DNA of 64,000 bases from Allochromatium palmeri (GTDB lineage: Bacteria > Pseudomonadota > Gammaproteobacteria > Chromatiales > Chromatiaceae). The DNA lies in NCBI RefSeq assembly GCF_009720725.1, contig NZ_WNKT01000015.1, positions 1 to 64,000 on the forward strand, written 5' to 3'. A program made the position numbers and the translations under genes. The notes beneath the pieces are model-generated. The model made no database searches. It saw only the letters and a program-made list of their open reading frames with translations, and had not been told where the DNA came from. This document shows, piece after piece, positions 8,159-17,672 of this stretch; the first letter of the stretch is position 1; the number at the start of each line of letters is the position of its first letter.

Positions 8159-9385
8159 ATGATGCAAATACTGCACATTCTGGACCACTCGCTCCCGCTG
8201 CACTCCGGCTACAGTTTCCGCACGGCCAACATCTTGCGCGAACAGCAACGGCGCGGCTGGGAAACGCACCAACTCACAGGCCCACGCCAAACCGGCTGCA
8301 CAGTCAGCGAGGAAACTGCCGAGGGTCTGCATTTCCATCGCACCCCGGCACCAACCGGACTCGGATCACGCCACCCACTCATCGGCCCCTGGCTGGAAAC
8401 CCGTCACACCGAACAGCGCCTGCTCGAACTCGCCACGCGCCTCAAGCCCGACATTCTACACGCCCACTCACCCGTACTCGACGCCCTGCCCGCACTCCGC
8501 GTTGCGCGCCGTCTCGGTCTCCCCATCGTCTATGAGATCCGCGCCTTCTGGGAAGACGCCGCCGTCGACCACGGTACCACACACGAGGGCAGCGCCCGCT
8601 ATCGCGCCACCCGCGCCCTCGAAACCTGGGTCATGCAACGAGTAGACCACCTCTTCACCATCTGCGAGGGCCTGCGCCGAGACATTCTCGCGCGTGGTAT
8701 CCCGCCGGACAAGGTCACCGTCATCCCCAATGCGGTCGACATCGAGCATTTCCAACTCGCCAGCCCCCCGGACCCTGAACTCAAACGCCAACTCGGACTC
8801 GACGCCAGCGCCCGCCTCCTCGGCTTCATCGGCTCCTTCTACGCCTATGAGGGTCTGGATCTGCTGCTCGACGCCTTGCCCCGCCTGCTCCAGACCCATC
8901 CCGATCTCCGCGTGCTTCTGGTCGGCGGCGGACCCCAGGAGGCCAACCTCAAGGCCCAGGCCCAGCGGCTCGGCCTCGCCGATAAAATCGTCTTCACTGG
9001 CCGCGTGCCGCATACCGAGGTCAATCGCTACTATGATCTTGTCGATCTGCTGGTCTATCCGCGTCACTCGATGCGTCTGACCGAACTGGTTACCCCGCTC
9101 AAGCCGCTGGAAGCCATGGCTCAAGGACGGCTGCTCGTCGCCTCCGATGTCGGAGGACATCGCGAACTGATCCGCGATGGCGAGACGGGCGGACTCTTCG
9201 CCGCCGGAGACGCCGAGGCGCTGGCTCAAGCCATCCGCGACCTGCTCGCACACGAATCAGGCTGGCCTGCCATGCGCCAGGCGGGGCGTCGGTTCGTCGA
9301 ACAGGAGCGTAACTGGACTCAAAGTGTAGCCCATTATGCCGCTCCCTACACGCGCCTCATCGAACACGCGCACAGATCGCGTTAA
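8159..9385 (+). CDS. Exosortase A system-associated family 4-type glycosyltransferase
   Basis: 408 residues, GT-B fold. The N-terminus (HILDHSLPLHSGYSFR) is diagnostic for the XrtA-associated glycosyltransferase family TIGR04063. The C-terminal GT1 domain carries GFIGSFYAYEGLDLLLDA, a donor-binding PLEAMAQG segment and SDVGGHRELI. It adds a sugar from a nucleotide donor during exopolysaccharide assembly in the cytoplasm. Two tandem ATGs (8159, 8162) follow AGGG; the second has the better spacing. It reads away from the peptide cassette and is followed by an 87-bp gap and a ribonuclease. Confidence 0.9.
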   Translation: MMQILHILDHSLPLHSGYSFRTANILREQQRRGWETHQLTGPRQTGCTVSEETAEGLHFHRTPAPTGLGSRHPLIGPWLETRHTEQRLLELATRLKPDILHAHSPVLDALPALRVARRLGLPIVYEIRAFWEDAAVDHGTTHEGSARYRATRALETWVMQRVDHLFTICEGLRRDILARGIPPDKVTVIPNAVDIEHFQLASPPDPELKRQLGLDASARLLGFIGSFYAYEGLDLLLDALPRLLQTHPDLRVLLVGGGPQEANLKAQAQRLGLADKIVFTGRVPHTEVNRYYDLVDLLVYPRHSMRLTELVTPLKPLEAMAQGRLLVASDVGGHRELIRDGETGGLFAAGDAEALAQAIRDLLAHESGWPAMRQAGRRFVEQERNWTQSVAHYAAPYTRLIEHAHRSR

Positions 9386-9472
9386 AGTATACATCGCAAC
9401 CTGGTATCGATCAGTCGCCGGCCTTTGCTATGATGCCGTTAAGGCAGCGAGGATAGACATCAAGTTCCGAAC

Positions 9473-10891
9473 ATGGCCGCTCAACTGTCAACCCATGACT
9501 TCATCCGACACCACGGCGCCGTCGATGGTGTGACAGGCTCCTGTCATGAACTGACACTGGGTGACGGACGCTCGATTCTGATCGACTGCGGACTTTTCCA
9601 GGGTGCTGAGACCGCCGCCAACGGCACGGCCGGCGCCGAGCAGCTCCAGATCGAGTTTTCGGTCGAACGCGTGCTGGCACTGATTGTCACCCATGTCCAT
9701 ATCGACCATGTCGGGCGTCTGCCCTATCTGCTCGCGGCTGGTTTCAAGGGACCGATTCTGTGCAGCGAAGCCTCGGCCGAACTCCTGCCTCTGGTGCTGG
9801 AGGATGCGCTCAAGATCGGCGTCACCCGCGACGCGCGGCTCATCGCGTCGGTGCTCGATCTGCTGCGCGCGCGGATCATCGCCCTACCCCACGCCCACTG
9901 GTTCACGCTTGCCGAGGGCGATCCCGGTCTACGGGTCCGGCTGCAACCGGCCGGTCATATCCTGGGTTCGGTCTATGTCGAATGTGATCTGCGCCAGGGC
10001 GGTCAGGCACAGCGTCTGCTGTTCTCAGGCGATCTCGGCGCGCCCTACACGCCGCTCCTGCCCGCGCCCAAATCGCCCTACCGCGCCGATGTCGTGGTGC
10101 TCGAAAGCACCTATGGCGACCGGCTCCACGAAGATCGGCGTGACCGCCGTCAGCGTCTGCGCGCCATCGTCGAGCATGCGTTCGACAATGGCGGGACATT
10201 GCTGATTCCGGCTTTCAGCATCGGGCGCACGCAGGAACTGCTCTATGAGCTGGAAGCGATCATTCATCAGTATCGCCAGCGACGGCTCACGGCCGGTCGG
10301 ACCTGGGACGATGTCGAAATTGTCCTCGACTCGCCGCTCGCGGCTGACTTCACCGCCGGTTATGCGCGGCTGCGCGCGCACTGGGACCGCGAGGCCAAGC
10401 GCCGCCTCCAGTCCGGGCGTCATCCGCTCGACTTTGAGCAGGTACTGACTGTTACCGATCATGCGACGCATCTGCGCACGGTCGAGTATCTGACCCGCTC
10501 GGCGCGTGCGGCCATCGTCATCGCCGCCAGTGGTATGTGCGCCGGCGGACGGATCATCAACTATTTGAAAGCCATGCTCGGCGATCCGCGTCATGATGTG
10601 CTGTTCGTCGGCTATCAGGCCGCCGGCACGCCCGGTCGCGCCATCCAGCGCTATGGGCCGCGCGGCGGCTATGTCGATCTCGACGGTCAACGCTATGACA
10701 TCCGCGCCGGTATCCATACGCTTGGTGGCTATTCGGCGCATGCCGACCAGAAGGATCTGATCAACTTCATCGGGCGCATGCGCGTCAAGCCGCACGAGGT
10801 GATCTTGGTGCATGGCGAGACGGGGGCCAAGCAGCGTTTGCAGGCAGCGCTCAGGGCGCGGTTTGCGGGGATGGAGGTGCGGATTGGTTGA
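9473..10891 (+). CDS. Metallo-beta-lactamase/beta-CASP ribonuclease
   Basis: 472 residues. The metallo-beta-lactamase motif HVHIDH lies at about 74-79, with further metal ligands in QPAGHILGS and LFSGDLGA. The beta-CASP region follows (LIPAFSIGRTQELL, AASGMCAGGRI) and the C-terminal RMBL part contains GGYSAHADQKDL. This is the CPSF73/Ysh1-type RNA exonuclease arrangement, so it is predicted to process or degrade RNA with two zinc ions. It has no evident link to polysaccharide synthesis although it lies between two glycosyltransferases. A TATGAT hexamer at about 9429 could be its -10. Confidence 0.9.
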   Translation: MAAQLSTHDFIRHHGAVDGVTGSCHELTLGDGRSILIDCGLFQGAETAANGTAGAEQLQIEFSVERVLALIVTHVHIDHVGRLPYLLAAGFKGPILCSEASAELLPLVLEDALKIGVTRDARLIASVLDLLRARIIALPHAHWFTLAEGDPGLRVRLQPAGHILGSVYVECDLRQGGQAQRLLFSGDLGAPYTPLLPAPKSPYRADVVVLESTYGDRLHEDRRDRRQRLRAIVEHAFDNGGTLLIPAFSIGRTQELLYELEAIIHQYRQRRLTAGRTWDDVEIVLDSPLAADFTAGYARLRAHWDREAKRRLQSGRHPLDFEQVLTVTDHATHLRTVEYLTRSARAAIVIAASGMCAGGRIINYLKAMLGDPRHDVLFVGYQAAGTPGRAIQRYGPRGGYVDLDGQRYDIRAGIHTLGGYSAHADQKDLINFIGRMRVKPHEVILVHGETGAKQRLQAALRARFAGMEVRIG

Positions 10892-10934
10892 CCGCACAGA
10901 AGCTGCCGCGTTTTCGGTGACATCAAAAAACCTG

Positions 10935-12161
10935 ATGGAGCCGATAGGGCAAAATAGGCGATCACATATCGTCGTTCTTAGCAGCCTTTTCCCTAGCCGT
11001 CTCCAACCTCAGGCGGGTTTATTCGTGCGCGAACGTATGTTTCGGGTTAGCGAGCACATACCCGTGGCCGTCATCGCACCGACACCCTGGTTTCCATTTC
11101 AGTCAATCCTAAGACGCTGGCGACCACATTTTCGTCCTGGCGCACCGCATTATGAGCGCCAGGATGCGCATGATGTCTGGTATCCACGCTTTATTTCGAT
11201 TCCCAGCCTGCTCAAACAATTCGATGGCCTTGCTATGGCGCTGGGTGCTTGGCCGCGTCTGCGCGCGCTACACCGTGCCGGACGTTTGGATCTGATCGAT
11301 GCCCATTTCGGCTACCCGGAAGGTTATGCAGCGGTTAAGCTCGGCCGTTGGCTTGGCGTGCCTGTGACCATCACGCTGCGCGGTACCGAAGCTCGTCATG
11401 CGCGCGATCCTAAGCTGGCCCCTTTGCTGAAATCGGCCCTGGAAGATGCAACGCACATCTTTGCCGTCGCCGAATCACTCAAGCAAGTCGCCATTGAGCT
11501 TGGCGTCCCGTCAAGCAAAATCGAGGTCATCGGGAATGGCGTGGATACGCAACGCTTCAGACCATTTGACCGCCAGCAGGCGCGCACCCAACTCGGGCTT
11601 CCTGCTGATGCCCCTATTCTGATCTCGGTTGGCGGATTGGTCGAGCGCAAAGGATTTCATCGCGTTATCGCGCACTTGCCACGGCTGATCGAGCACTGGC
11701 CTAATATCCTGTATCTCATCGTCGGTGGTCCCAGCGCTGAGGGCAACAACCGGTCTGAACTCGAAACGCTTGCGGCGCAACTCGGCGTGGAACAGCATGT
11801 GCGCTTTCTCGGCACGGTCGCCCCGGATCAACTGGCGATTCCACTATCCGCCGCCGATGTTTTTGTTCTCTCCACCCGCAATGAAGGTTGGGCGAATGTC
11901 TTTCTGGAAGCCATGGCCTGCGGTCTGCCCGTGGTGACGACTGATGTGGGTGGTAACCGGGAAGTGGTCAGTGACCCGCGCCTCGGGATTGTCGTACCAT
12001 TTGATGACTCAGGCGCCTTGCTTGCCGCTCTCGCCGATGCCTTGGCGCGAGACTGGGATCGGGCGGCAATCCGACGCTATGCCGAGACCAACGACTGGGG
12101 TGAGCGGGTCGCGAGGTTATGTCTAGCTTTAAATCGCATTATTTCACAAGATAAATATTAA
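10935..12161 (+). CDS. Family 4/1 glycosyltransferase
   Basis: 408 residues from the ATG at 10935, chosen because the longer frame would overlap the ribonuclease. GT-B fold: the N-terminal acceptor domain (LSSLFPSRLQPQAGLFV) is followed by VIGNGVDTQRF, SVGGLVERKGFHRVI and EGWANVFLEAMACGLPVVTTDVGGN, the nucleotide-sugar site with the E-x7-E type signature. It is similar to glycosyltransferases of capsule and EPS clusters. Codon use near the 3' end shifts to A/T, leading into the AT-rich gene that follows 19 bp later. Confidence 0.9.
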   Translation: MEPIGQNRRSHIVVLSSLFPSRLQPQAGLFVRERMFRVSEHIPVAVIAPTPWFPFQSILRRWRPHFRPGAPHYERQDAHDVWYPRFISIPSLLKQFDGLAMALGAWPRLRALHRAGRLDLIDAHFGYPEGYAAVKLGRWLGVPVTITLRGTEARHARDPKLAPLLKSALEDATHIFAVAESLKQVAIELGVPSSKIEVIGNGVDTQRFRPFDRQQARTQLGLPADAPILISVGGLVERKGFHRVIAHLPRLIEHWPNILYLIVGGPSAEGNNRSELETLAAQLGVEQHVRFLGTVAPDQLAIPLSAADVFVLSTRNEGWANVFLEAMACGLPVVTTDVGGNREVVSDPRLGIVVPFDDSGALLAALADALARDWDRAAIRRYAETNDWGERVARLCLALNRIISQDKY

Positions 12162-12180
12162 TGTCTCGTTGGAGCGATTG

Positions 12181-13059
12181 ATGGATACTTCCGAAGATAA
12201 AATACAGCGGCGAATATTTGCTACTGGCACAGGTGACTGGCGTTTCTTTGATTATCCAATGTCGACAGTACATGAAGCCGCTCAGCACTGGAAGCGTGAG
12301 TTAATTGGTGTAGAAAAGCCATGGTTATGTTGGAATGTAGATCATGATTGGTGTTTAGCCCAACAGCGACAGGTAAAATCAGTGGGATGGACGCCTGTTG
12401 TAGGATATGACCCACGAATCGGGCCTCCCGAAATAATCAAGGGTGCAATATTAATCGACTTCAACAAAACATTTCGCTTTCCAACGATGTGGCTTCATTT
12501 CCCACTGGAATTTGCTCATTTATTTTGCAAAAAACTAGCTTTTTGGCATGCTGATTTACTATTGCGTCAACCTGTAGCAGAAAAATATGCTTTGCTATTT
12601 GAAAAATTAGAAGATGGCGAAATGGCAGCAACACCTGATTACGGTGGCATATCCCGAAAAATATTTCGTCGCCATACGCAAAGATACTGGGAAGTATTAG
12701 GCTGTACAACTCAAGGCGCAAGTAATAGTCAATTTGAAAACGGATGCGGATGGTGGAAAGGTTTTTTTGACCACCCGCAAAATAAAAAACACCCTGAAAT
12801 CCAGAGGAATTTGCGAAAATATTATTGGGATTGCGGCGTTGGAATTATGTATTGGAAAAGAAACATTGGAGGAAAAATTTATGATTTGAATTTTAAAGAG
12901 GTCAATGAAGGTCATTGCACAGGAATAGGAAGGAAAGATTACATTCGATCGTCTCCCAATAATGAGCTGCGCGATCTAAACGCTGAACTTTCCAGCAACT
13001 ATGATCTTCGGGAAGTATGCAAGAGATTAGATGTAACCTTTTTGCTTCATAACATTTGA
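12181..13059 (+). CDS. Unrecognised AT-rich protein of the polysaccharide region
   Basis: 292 residues from the ATG at 12181, which has GGAG six bases upstream; a TTG at 12169 is the alternative. I recognise no family. It is cytosolic by sequence and rich in Trp, His and Cys. Striking segments are PWLCWNVDHDW (about 45-57), KKLAFWHADLLL (about 117-130), QRYWEVLGCTTQGASNSQF and GCGWWKGFF (about 163-195). Conserved-looking aromatic/acidic segments such as WHAD and the setting among glycosyltransferases allow the guess of an unusual GT-A-like enzyme, which is unproven. It is much richer in A/T than its neighbours, suggesting acquisition by transfer. Confidence 0.75.
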   Translation: MDTSEDKIQRRIFATGTGDWRFFDYPMSTVHEAAQHWKRELIGVEKPWLCWNVDHDWCLAQQRQVKSVGWTPVVGYDPRIGPPEIIKGAILIDFNKTFRFPTMWLHFPLEFAHLFCKKLAFWHADLLLRQPVAEKYALLFEKLEDGEMAATPDYGGISRKIFRRHTQRYWEVLGCTTQGASNSQFENGCGWWKGFFDHPQNKKHPEIQRNLRKYYWDCGVGIMYWKRNIGGKIYDLNFKEVNEGHCTGIGRKDYIRSSPNNELRDLNAELSSNYDLREVCKRLDVTFLLHNI

Positions 13060-13070
13060 GTCAGTCTGGG

Positions 13071-14417
13071 ATGCATCCATTATTTCACAGATCAATGATA
13101 TCCATTGCCGCCCCGCGGCGTGTGCAATTAATGCGGATGATTCAGGGGCGCATAGGCTGGAATGCAAGCCAGGTGCGTGAATTTCAGGAGCAAAGACTGC
13201 GCGAAACGATTCGCTATTGTTGGGATTTTGTACCCTATTACAGAGAGAAATGGCAAGGTTATCTCTCCAGACCGGAAGATATCACTTGCATCGCCGACCT
13301 CGAACGGCTCCCGATTCTTACCAAGGATGAATACCGCAGTAATCGCAATCTTTTGGAGGCTGCGGCTCCCAACCTTAAATGCAGTGAAGGTCGCACGGGC
13401 GGAAGCACGGGAAAGCCTATTCTCTATCAGACCTGCCACGAAGACGAGGAGACGGCCTGGGGACAGATGTATACCGGCTGGAGCTGGGCAGGTTATCGAC
13501 TCGGCGACCCCTTTCTGGTTATTGGTGGCGAATCCATCGGCGTCGGTCTGAGTGACCGCCGGACCAAAAAAGACCGGGTCATGAATCGCTGGGTCACCAG
13601 TGGGTCTAATATCACGCTCGAGCGTGTCAGACATTTTTCGACTAGCCCCATATTCAAGAAAATCCGCTTTATCTACGGTTATCCGAACTCGATCAGGGAA
13701 TATGGTGAGCAGTTGCATCGTCTCGGGATCCGATTCCCATACCTGCGCGGGATCGTCTGCACGGCCGAGGTCATGACCGACGAGACTCGCTCTAGGATCC
13801 ACGAATGTTTCGGAGCAGAGGTCCGCATCCTCGATCAATGGGGAATGTTCGATGGTGGGATCCAGGGCTGCGAGAGCATTGAGCACAATGGTCTGCATGT
13901 GCATTTTCACTCAGGGATGCTTGAGATCGTCGATGACGACGGGAAGCAGATCAGTGAGCCCAACAAGGTCGGCAGAGGGCTTGCGACCTCATTCACCAAT
14001 ACCTGCACCCCCTTCGTCCGCTATGATACGGGCGACATGGTCCATTGGCTTGAGGATACGCCATACGCCTCGGGCGTCCGCTGGCCGCGTATCGGCCCCG
14101 TGGACGGACGCACCGGAGATGTCATCTACCTACCGTCGGGCCGCAGCATCCCCATGCCTGGCCTGACCCTGGTGATGCGCTGGATCGACGACCTCTATCA
14201 GTATCAATTCATCCAGACCGGCCCGCAGGCGGTCGAGGCCCGCCTGAATCCCGGACCGGGCTTCGCGATGAGCAAGGATGAAATCGAGCGATTCCTTCGC
14301 GCGCGGATCTCGGACGAAATCGACTGGACGATCGCGCTCGGTCCCCCACAGCTGACACCGAATGGTAAGCTGCTGATCATCCGCAACGACTGGAAACGCA
14401 ATCAGGGGTGCGCGTGA
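13071..14417 (+). CDS. CapK/phenylacetate-CoA-ligase-like adenylate-forming enzyme
   Basis: 448 residues. The ATP-binding loop TGGSTGKP is at about 109-116, with RYDTGDMV and GRTGDVI further on, as in the PaaK/CapK branch of the ANL superfamily. Polysaccharide-cluster members are thought to activate an acyl or amino-acid group for polymer decoration; a genuine phenylacetate ligase is unlikely in this setting. An in-frame TTG at 13056 overlapping the preceding stop is an alternative start. The C-terminal Lys is probably in NGKLLII. It follows the unrecognised gene directly. Confidence 0.85.
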   Translation: MHPLFHRSMISIAAPRRVQLMRMIQGRIGWNASQVREFQEQRLRETIRYCWDFVPYYREKWQGYLSRPEDITCIADLERLPILTKDEYRSNRNLLEAAAPNLKCSEGRTGGSTGKPILYQTCHEDEETAWGQMYTGWSWAGYRLGDPFLVIGGESIGVGLSDRRTKKDRVMNRWVTSGSNITLERVRHFSTSPIFKKIRFIYGYPNSIREYGEQLHRLGIRFPYLRGIVCTAEVMTDETRSRIHECFGAEVRILDQWGMFDGGIQGCESIEHNGLHVHFHSGMLEIVDDDGKQISEPNKVGRGLATSFTNTCTPFVRYDTGDMVHWLEDTPYASGVRWPRIGPVDGRTGDVIYLPSGRSIPMPGLTLVMRWIDDLYQYQFIQTGPQAVEARLNPGPGFAMSKDEIERFLRARISDEIDWTIALGPPQLTPNGKLLIIRNDWKRNQGCA

Positions 14418-14444
14418 TCCATCCTCCGAGACCGTCCTTTTCTC

Positions 14445-15803
14445 ATGCGTGATCTGCTGATCGTCGCCATCGTCATGGCCGCCGCAGTCATGGCGCTCTC
14501 GCGCGCCTGGATCGGGGTGATGCTATGGACCTGGCTTAGCATCATGAATCCGCATCGCTATAGCTATGGCTTCGCCTATTCCTCCCCCCTCGCGGCAATC
14601 GCCGCATTGGCGACCTTGATCGGAGTGCTAACATCGAAGGAGAAGCAATCACCCTTCAAGGGATCAACTGTTACAGTTTTTTTTATTTTCGTGATATGGG
14701 TCACAATCTCTTGGCAGCTCGGCGTCGACCCCTCCGGGGATTACGAGCAATGGAACAAAGTCATCAAGATTTATTTCATGACCTTCATTGCACTCGCTCT
14801 GTTGAGCAATAAATATCATATCATCGTGTTCACTGCCGTGACTGTCGGATCGCTCGCCTTGATCGGTATCAAGGGCGGCATCTTCACCATCATGACTGGC
14901 GGCTCCTATCGCGTCTGGGGTCCACCTGGCTCGTTCATCGGCGGCAACAATGAACTTGCCCTGGCCCTGATCACCGTCGTCCCGCTCCTACATTTCTTGC
15001 AGCTGCAGGTGAAAAACGTATGGCTCCGCCACGGATTCAGTGCCTCGATGCTGCTGTGTACAGCCGCCGCGCTCGGTAGTCAGTCTCGCGGCGCCCTGCT
15101 TGCTCTCGTCGCCATGGGAGGAATGTTTTGGTGGCGAAGCCAGAAAAAAGGCATGATGACGGTGATGATCGCAGTAGTTGCACTCTCGCTCATCCCCATG
15201 ATGCCTGAAAGCTGGTTTAATCGTATGGAAACGATTGAGACCTATGAGGAAGACGGGTCTGCGATGGGCCGGATCAATGCCTGGATCGTGGCTTGGGAGG
15301 TCGCGAAGACGCATTTCTTCGGAGCAGGGATGTTCTATCAACACCAGTTTTTTTTCAATGCCTACGGAACCTATGAAGTCACAGTGCGTGCTGCGCACAG
15401 CATCTATTTTCAAATACTTGGGAACCACGGCTTTGTCGGCTTATTCTTGTTCCTGCTGCTTTTCTTACTGATTTACCGCGATGGCGGCTGGCTGCGCAAG
15501 CATGCCCGCCATACTCCCGAAGCAAAGTGGGCTGCGGATCTCGGCGCTATGATTCAAGTTGGCCTTGTTGGGTATGCTGTTGGCGGCGCTTTTTTGAGCC
15601 TGGCTTATTTCGATCTACCCTATAATATGATGGTAATGGTCGTAATAGCGAAGCGCTGGGTCCAGGAAAAGGGTTGGGAATCCGATCCCAAGATGCCATT
15701 TTTGCAGTATGCTGGACTCAAGAAGGCAGACTCCACCCACGGTCGCCGGCAACTCCCCGGCCCTACTGGCGTGAATCGAAATGCTTTCAAAAGGCGGCCC
15801 TGA
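14445..15803 (+). CDS. O-glycosylation ligase, exosortase A system-associated (Wzy_C family)
   Basis: 452-residue polytopic membrane protein with about ten to twelve predicted helices. The N-terminus SRAWIGVMLWTWLSIMNPHRYSYG fits TIGR03097, shown here by its SRAWIGV and MNPHRYSYG parts. The Wzy_C periplasmic loop carries GRINAWIVAWEVAKTHFFGAGMF in spaced form (R, W, G.G) and AAHSIYFQILGNHGFVGL. The enzyme is expected to polymerise or ligate undecaprenyl-linked glycans on the periplasmic side. It is the plus-strand partner of the preceding glycosyltransferases, 27 bp after the CapK-like gene. Confidence 0.9.
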   Translation: MRDLLIVAIVMAAAVMALSRAWIGVMLWTWLSIMNPHRYSYGFAYSSPLAAIAALATLIGVLTSKEKQSPFKGSTVTVFFIFVIWVTISWQLGVDPSGDYEQWNKVIKIYFMTFIALALLSNKYHIIVFTAVTVGSLALIGIKGGIFTIMTGGSYRVWGPPGSFIGGNNELALALITVVPLLHFLQLQVKNVWLRHGFSASMLLCTAAALGSQSRGALLALVAMGGMFWWRSQKKGMMTVMIAVVALSLIPMMPESWFNRMETIETYEEDGSAMGRINAWIVAWEVAKTHFFGAGMFYQHQFFFNAYGTYEVTVRAAHSIYFQILGNHGFVGLFLFLLLFLLIYRDGGWLRKHARHTPEAKWAADLGAMIQVGLVGYAVGGAFLSLAYFDLPYNMMVMVVIAKRWVQEKGWESDPKMPFLQYAGLKKADSTHGRRQLPGPTGVNRNAFKRRP

Positions 15804-15863
15804 GCGCGCCGAGTATATCTACCATGCTTGCCCTCGCGCATAGAGCAATCAAGATATCACACG

Positions 15864-16847
15864 ATGACCAAGCCTAAGTCACACGCCTTGATCGTCCTTG
15901 GAATGCACCGCAGCGGAACCTCCGCTATCACCGGTGTGTTGCATCGCCTTGGGGTTACACTCGGTCCCAAACTTTACCGGGGACACGCCGGGATCAACGA
16001 CAAAGGATATTTCGAGCACGCCGACATCGCAGATACGAACAACAACGCATTGCTGCTTCTAGGCTCGAGTTGGGATGATATCCTGCCGCTTGAGAACGAC
16101 TGGTGGCAGGATCCGCGTCTTAAGCCGCTGGCAATCAAGCAGCGCAAATACCTACGCCGGGATTTTTCCAATACCTTGCTTTGGGCGATCAAGGATCCGA
16201 GAGTCTGCCGGCTTCTTCCTTGGTGGCAGCATTGCATTTTAGAGCCAGAGGGAGTCGATGCGCGTTACTTGCTGATCGTCCGCGATCCCTTGGAAGTTAC
16301 GAATTCACTGATGCGCCGCGATGGATTCAGCGAAAGGAAATCAATGCTGCTTTGGTTGGAGCATAATCTTCAAGCCGAGTATTGGACACGCAATCACATG
16401 CGGACCTGTCTCGCCTTTGATTTACTGCTTGCCGATCCTGAGAATAGTCTCAATCAAATTGAAAAAGATCTTAAATTATCTTTTTCAATTTCAATCGCAA
16501 ATGCTCTTCCGAGTATTAAAACATTTCTTAATGCTGATCTTCGCCACCACCGTCAATCAAAACAGCCCAAAGAATTAGAGACATTGGCGGATTTAGCTTA
16601 TCAACTATACCAAGTGATGGGTGGTGCCGACAAAAGTTGGCTCAATTTAAACCTAAATGACTATTTTTTAGAATCTTTTAAAAAAAATCGATTAAAAGAT
16701 CAATCGGTTTTGATCGAACATTTAAAATCAGTTTCCCTCCAAAATGGAAATAGCAGATTTTTGATTCAAAAAATTTTTCGCTCGCATGCTTGGCAATTAG
16801 GAAAGCCATTTCGTTTTATAGAACGAATGCTTGGCGGCGAAGCCTAA
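15864..16847 (+). CDS. PAPS-dependent sulfotransferase-family protein
   Basis: 327 residues from the ATG at 15864. The 5'-phosphosulfate loop is VLGMHRSGTSAITGVL at about 11-26 and the 3'-phosphate site resembles LLIVRDPLEVTNSL near residue 135. It probably sulfates a glycan using PAPS. The first two thirds are GC-rich and the last third (from about 16430) switches abruptly to A/T-rich codons, which continues into the next two genes. This is a sign of recombination inside or next to the gene. It is followed 43 bp later by a methyltransferase-like gene. Confidence 0.85.
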   Translation: MTKPKSHALIVLGMHRSGTSAITGVLHRLGVTLGPKLYRGHAGINDKGYFEHADIADTNNNALLLLGSSWDDILPLENDWWQDPRLKPLAIKQRKYLRRDFSNTLLWAIKDPRVCRLLPWWQHCILEPEGVDARYLLIVRDPLEVTNSLMRRDGFSERKSMLLWLEHNLQAEYWTRNHMRTCLAFDLLLADPENSLNQIEKDLKLSFSISIANALPSIKTFLNADLRHHRQSKQPKELETLADLAYQLYQVMGGADKSWLNLNLNDYFLESFKKNRLKDQSVLIEHLKSVSLQNGNSRFLIQKIFRSHAWQLGKPFRFIERMLGGEA

Positions 16848-16890
16848 CACATTCAAAAAATTAATTTTCTTGGTAAAATGAGGCAAAATA

Positions 16891-17652
16891 ATGATAAATT
16901 TTTCTGAAGTTGTTATTACTACTATTTTTTTAATAAATACATTTATATTAATTTATGTCATAAAATTAGTACTATGGATTCATCGAAATCTACCCAAAAC
17001 ACATGACATTAGACAATACATATTACAGCTTGGACGGCAACAAGAAATTCTTGATTCTATATATCTTAAATTAAATCTAAAAAAAGGTTCACTTCCACCA
17101 AGCCGAGGATACGCTGCTTCTCCTGATTTTCTTCATCTCATTATTACAGAGTTTGATCGTATAATGCCAAGTGCTGTTCTTGAATTTGGTTCTGGAATTA
17201 GTACGATTGTTACCGCGCAGCTTTGCAGAAATCAAGGCTTTGGGCGTGTGATTTCAATCGACCACGATCCGTTATATTCTCAAGAAACTGAAAAAAAATT
17301 AAAAGAGCTGAATTTAGATTCCTACGTTACTATGATAGTACGACCTCTCACAGATACTCATGCTACACAGTATAGTCGTTTGTGGTATGGGTTGGATTTA
17401 CAAGAAATCGATTTTGAAGCTGATATGATAATTATAGATGGCCCACCTATCAATCTTGCTGGGCCTTTTGCGCGGGAGCCATTTGTCGATTTTTATAAAA
17501 AATTAATTAAAAAACCTGTTAGTATTTTGTTAGACGATGGCGATCGCGAGGGCGAATCGCATATTGCTCATTATTTAACTAATGTATTTCCATCTGCAAC
17601 AAAAAAGTTTTTACCCTTAGAAAAAGGTGCATGGGTAATAAAAAATAAATAA
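16891..17652 (+). CDS. SAM-dependent methyltransferase-like protein with N-terminal membrane anchor
   Basis: 253 residues, very A/T-rich. One hydrophobic helix at about 8-30 precedes a Rossmann domain whose motif I is LEFGSGISTIV (about 98-108), motif II VISIDHD and motif IV MIIIDGPP. This fits a class I methyltransferase, possibly acting on sugar or lipid-linked oligosaccharide. A membrane-anchored methyltransferase is uncommon. It is followed 20 bp later by a glycosyltransferase of the same composition, so the two were probably acquired together. Confidence 0.75.
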   Translation: MINFSEVVITTIFLINTFILIYVIKLVLWIHRNLPKTHDIRQYILQLGRQQEILDSIYLKLNLKKGSLPPSRGYAASPDFLHLIITEFDRIMPSAVLEFGSGISTIVTAQLCRNQGFGRVISIDHDPLYSQETEKKLKELNLDSYVTMIVRPLTDTHATQYSRLWYGLDLQEIDFEADMIIIDGPPINLAGPFAREPFVDFYKKLIKKPVSILLDDGDREGESHIAHYLTNVFPSATKKFLPLEKGAWVIKNK

Positions 17653-17672
17653 AATAAATTGGGGTAAATATA

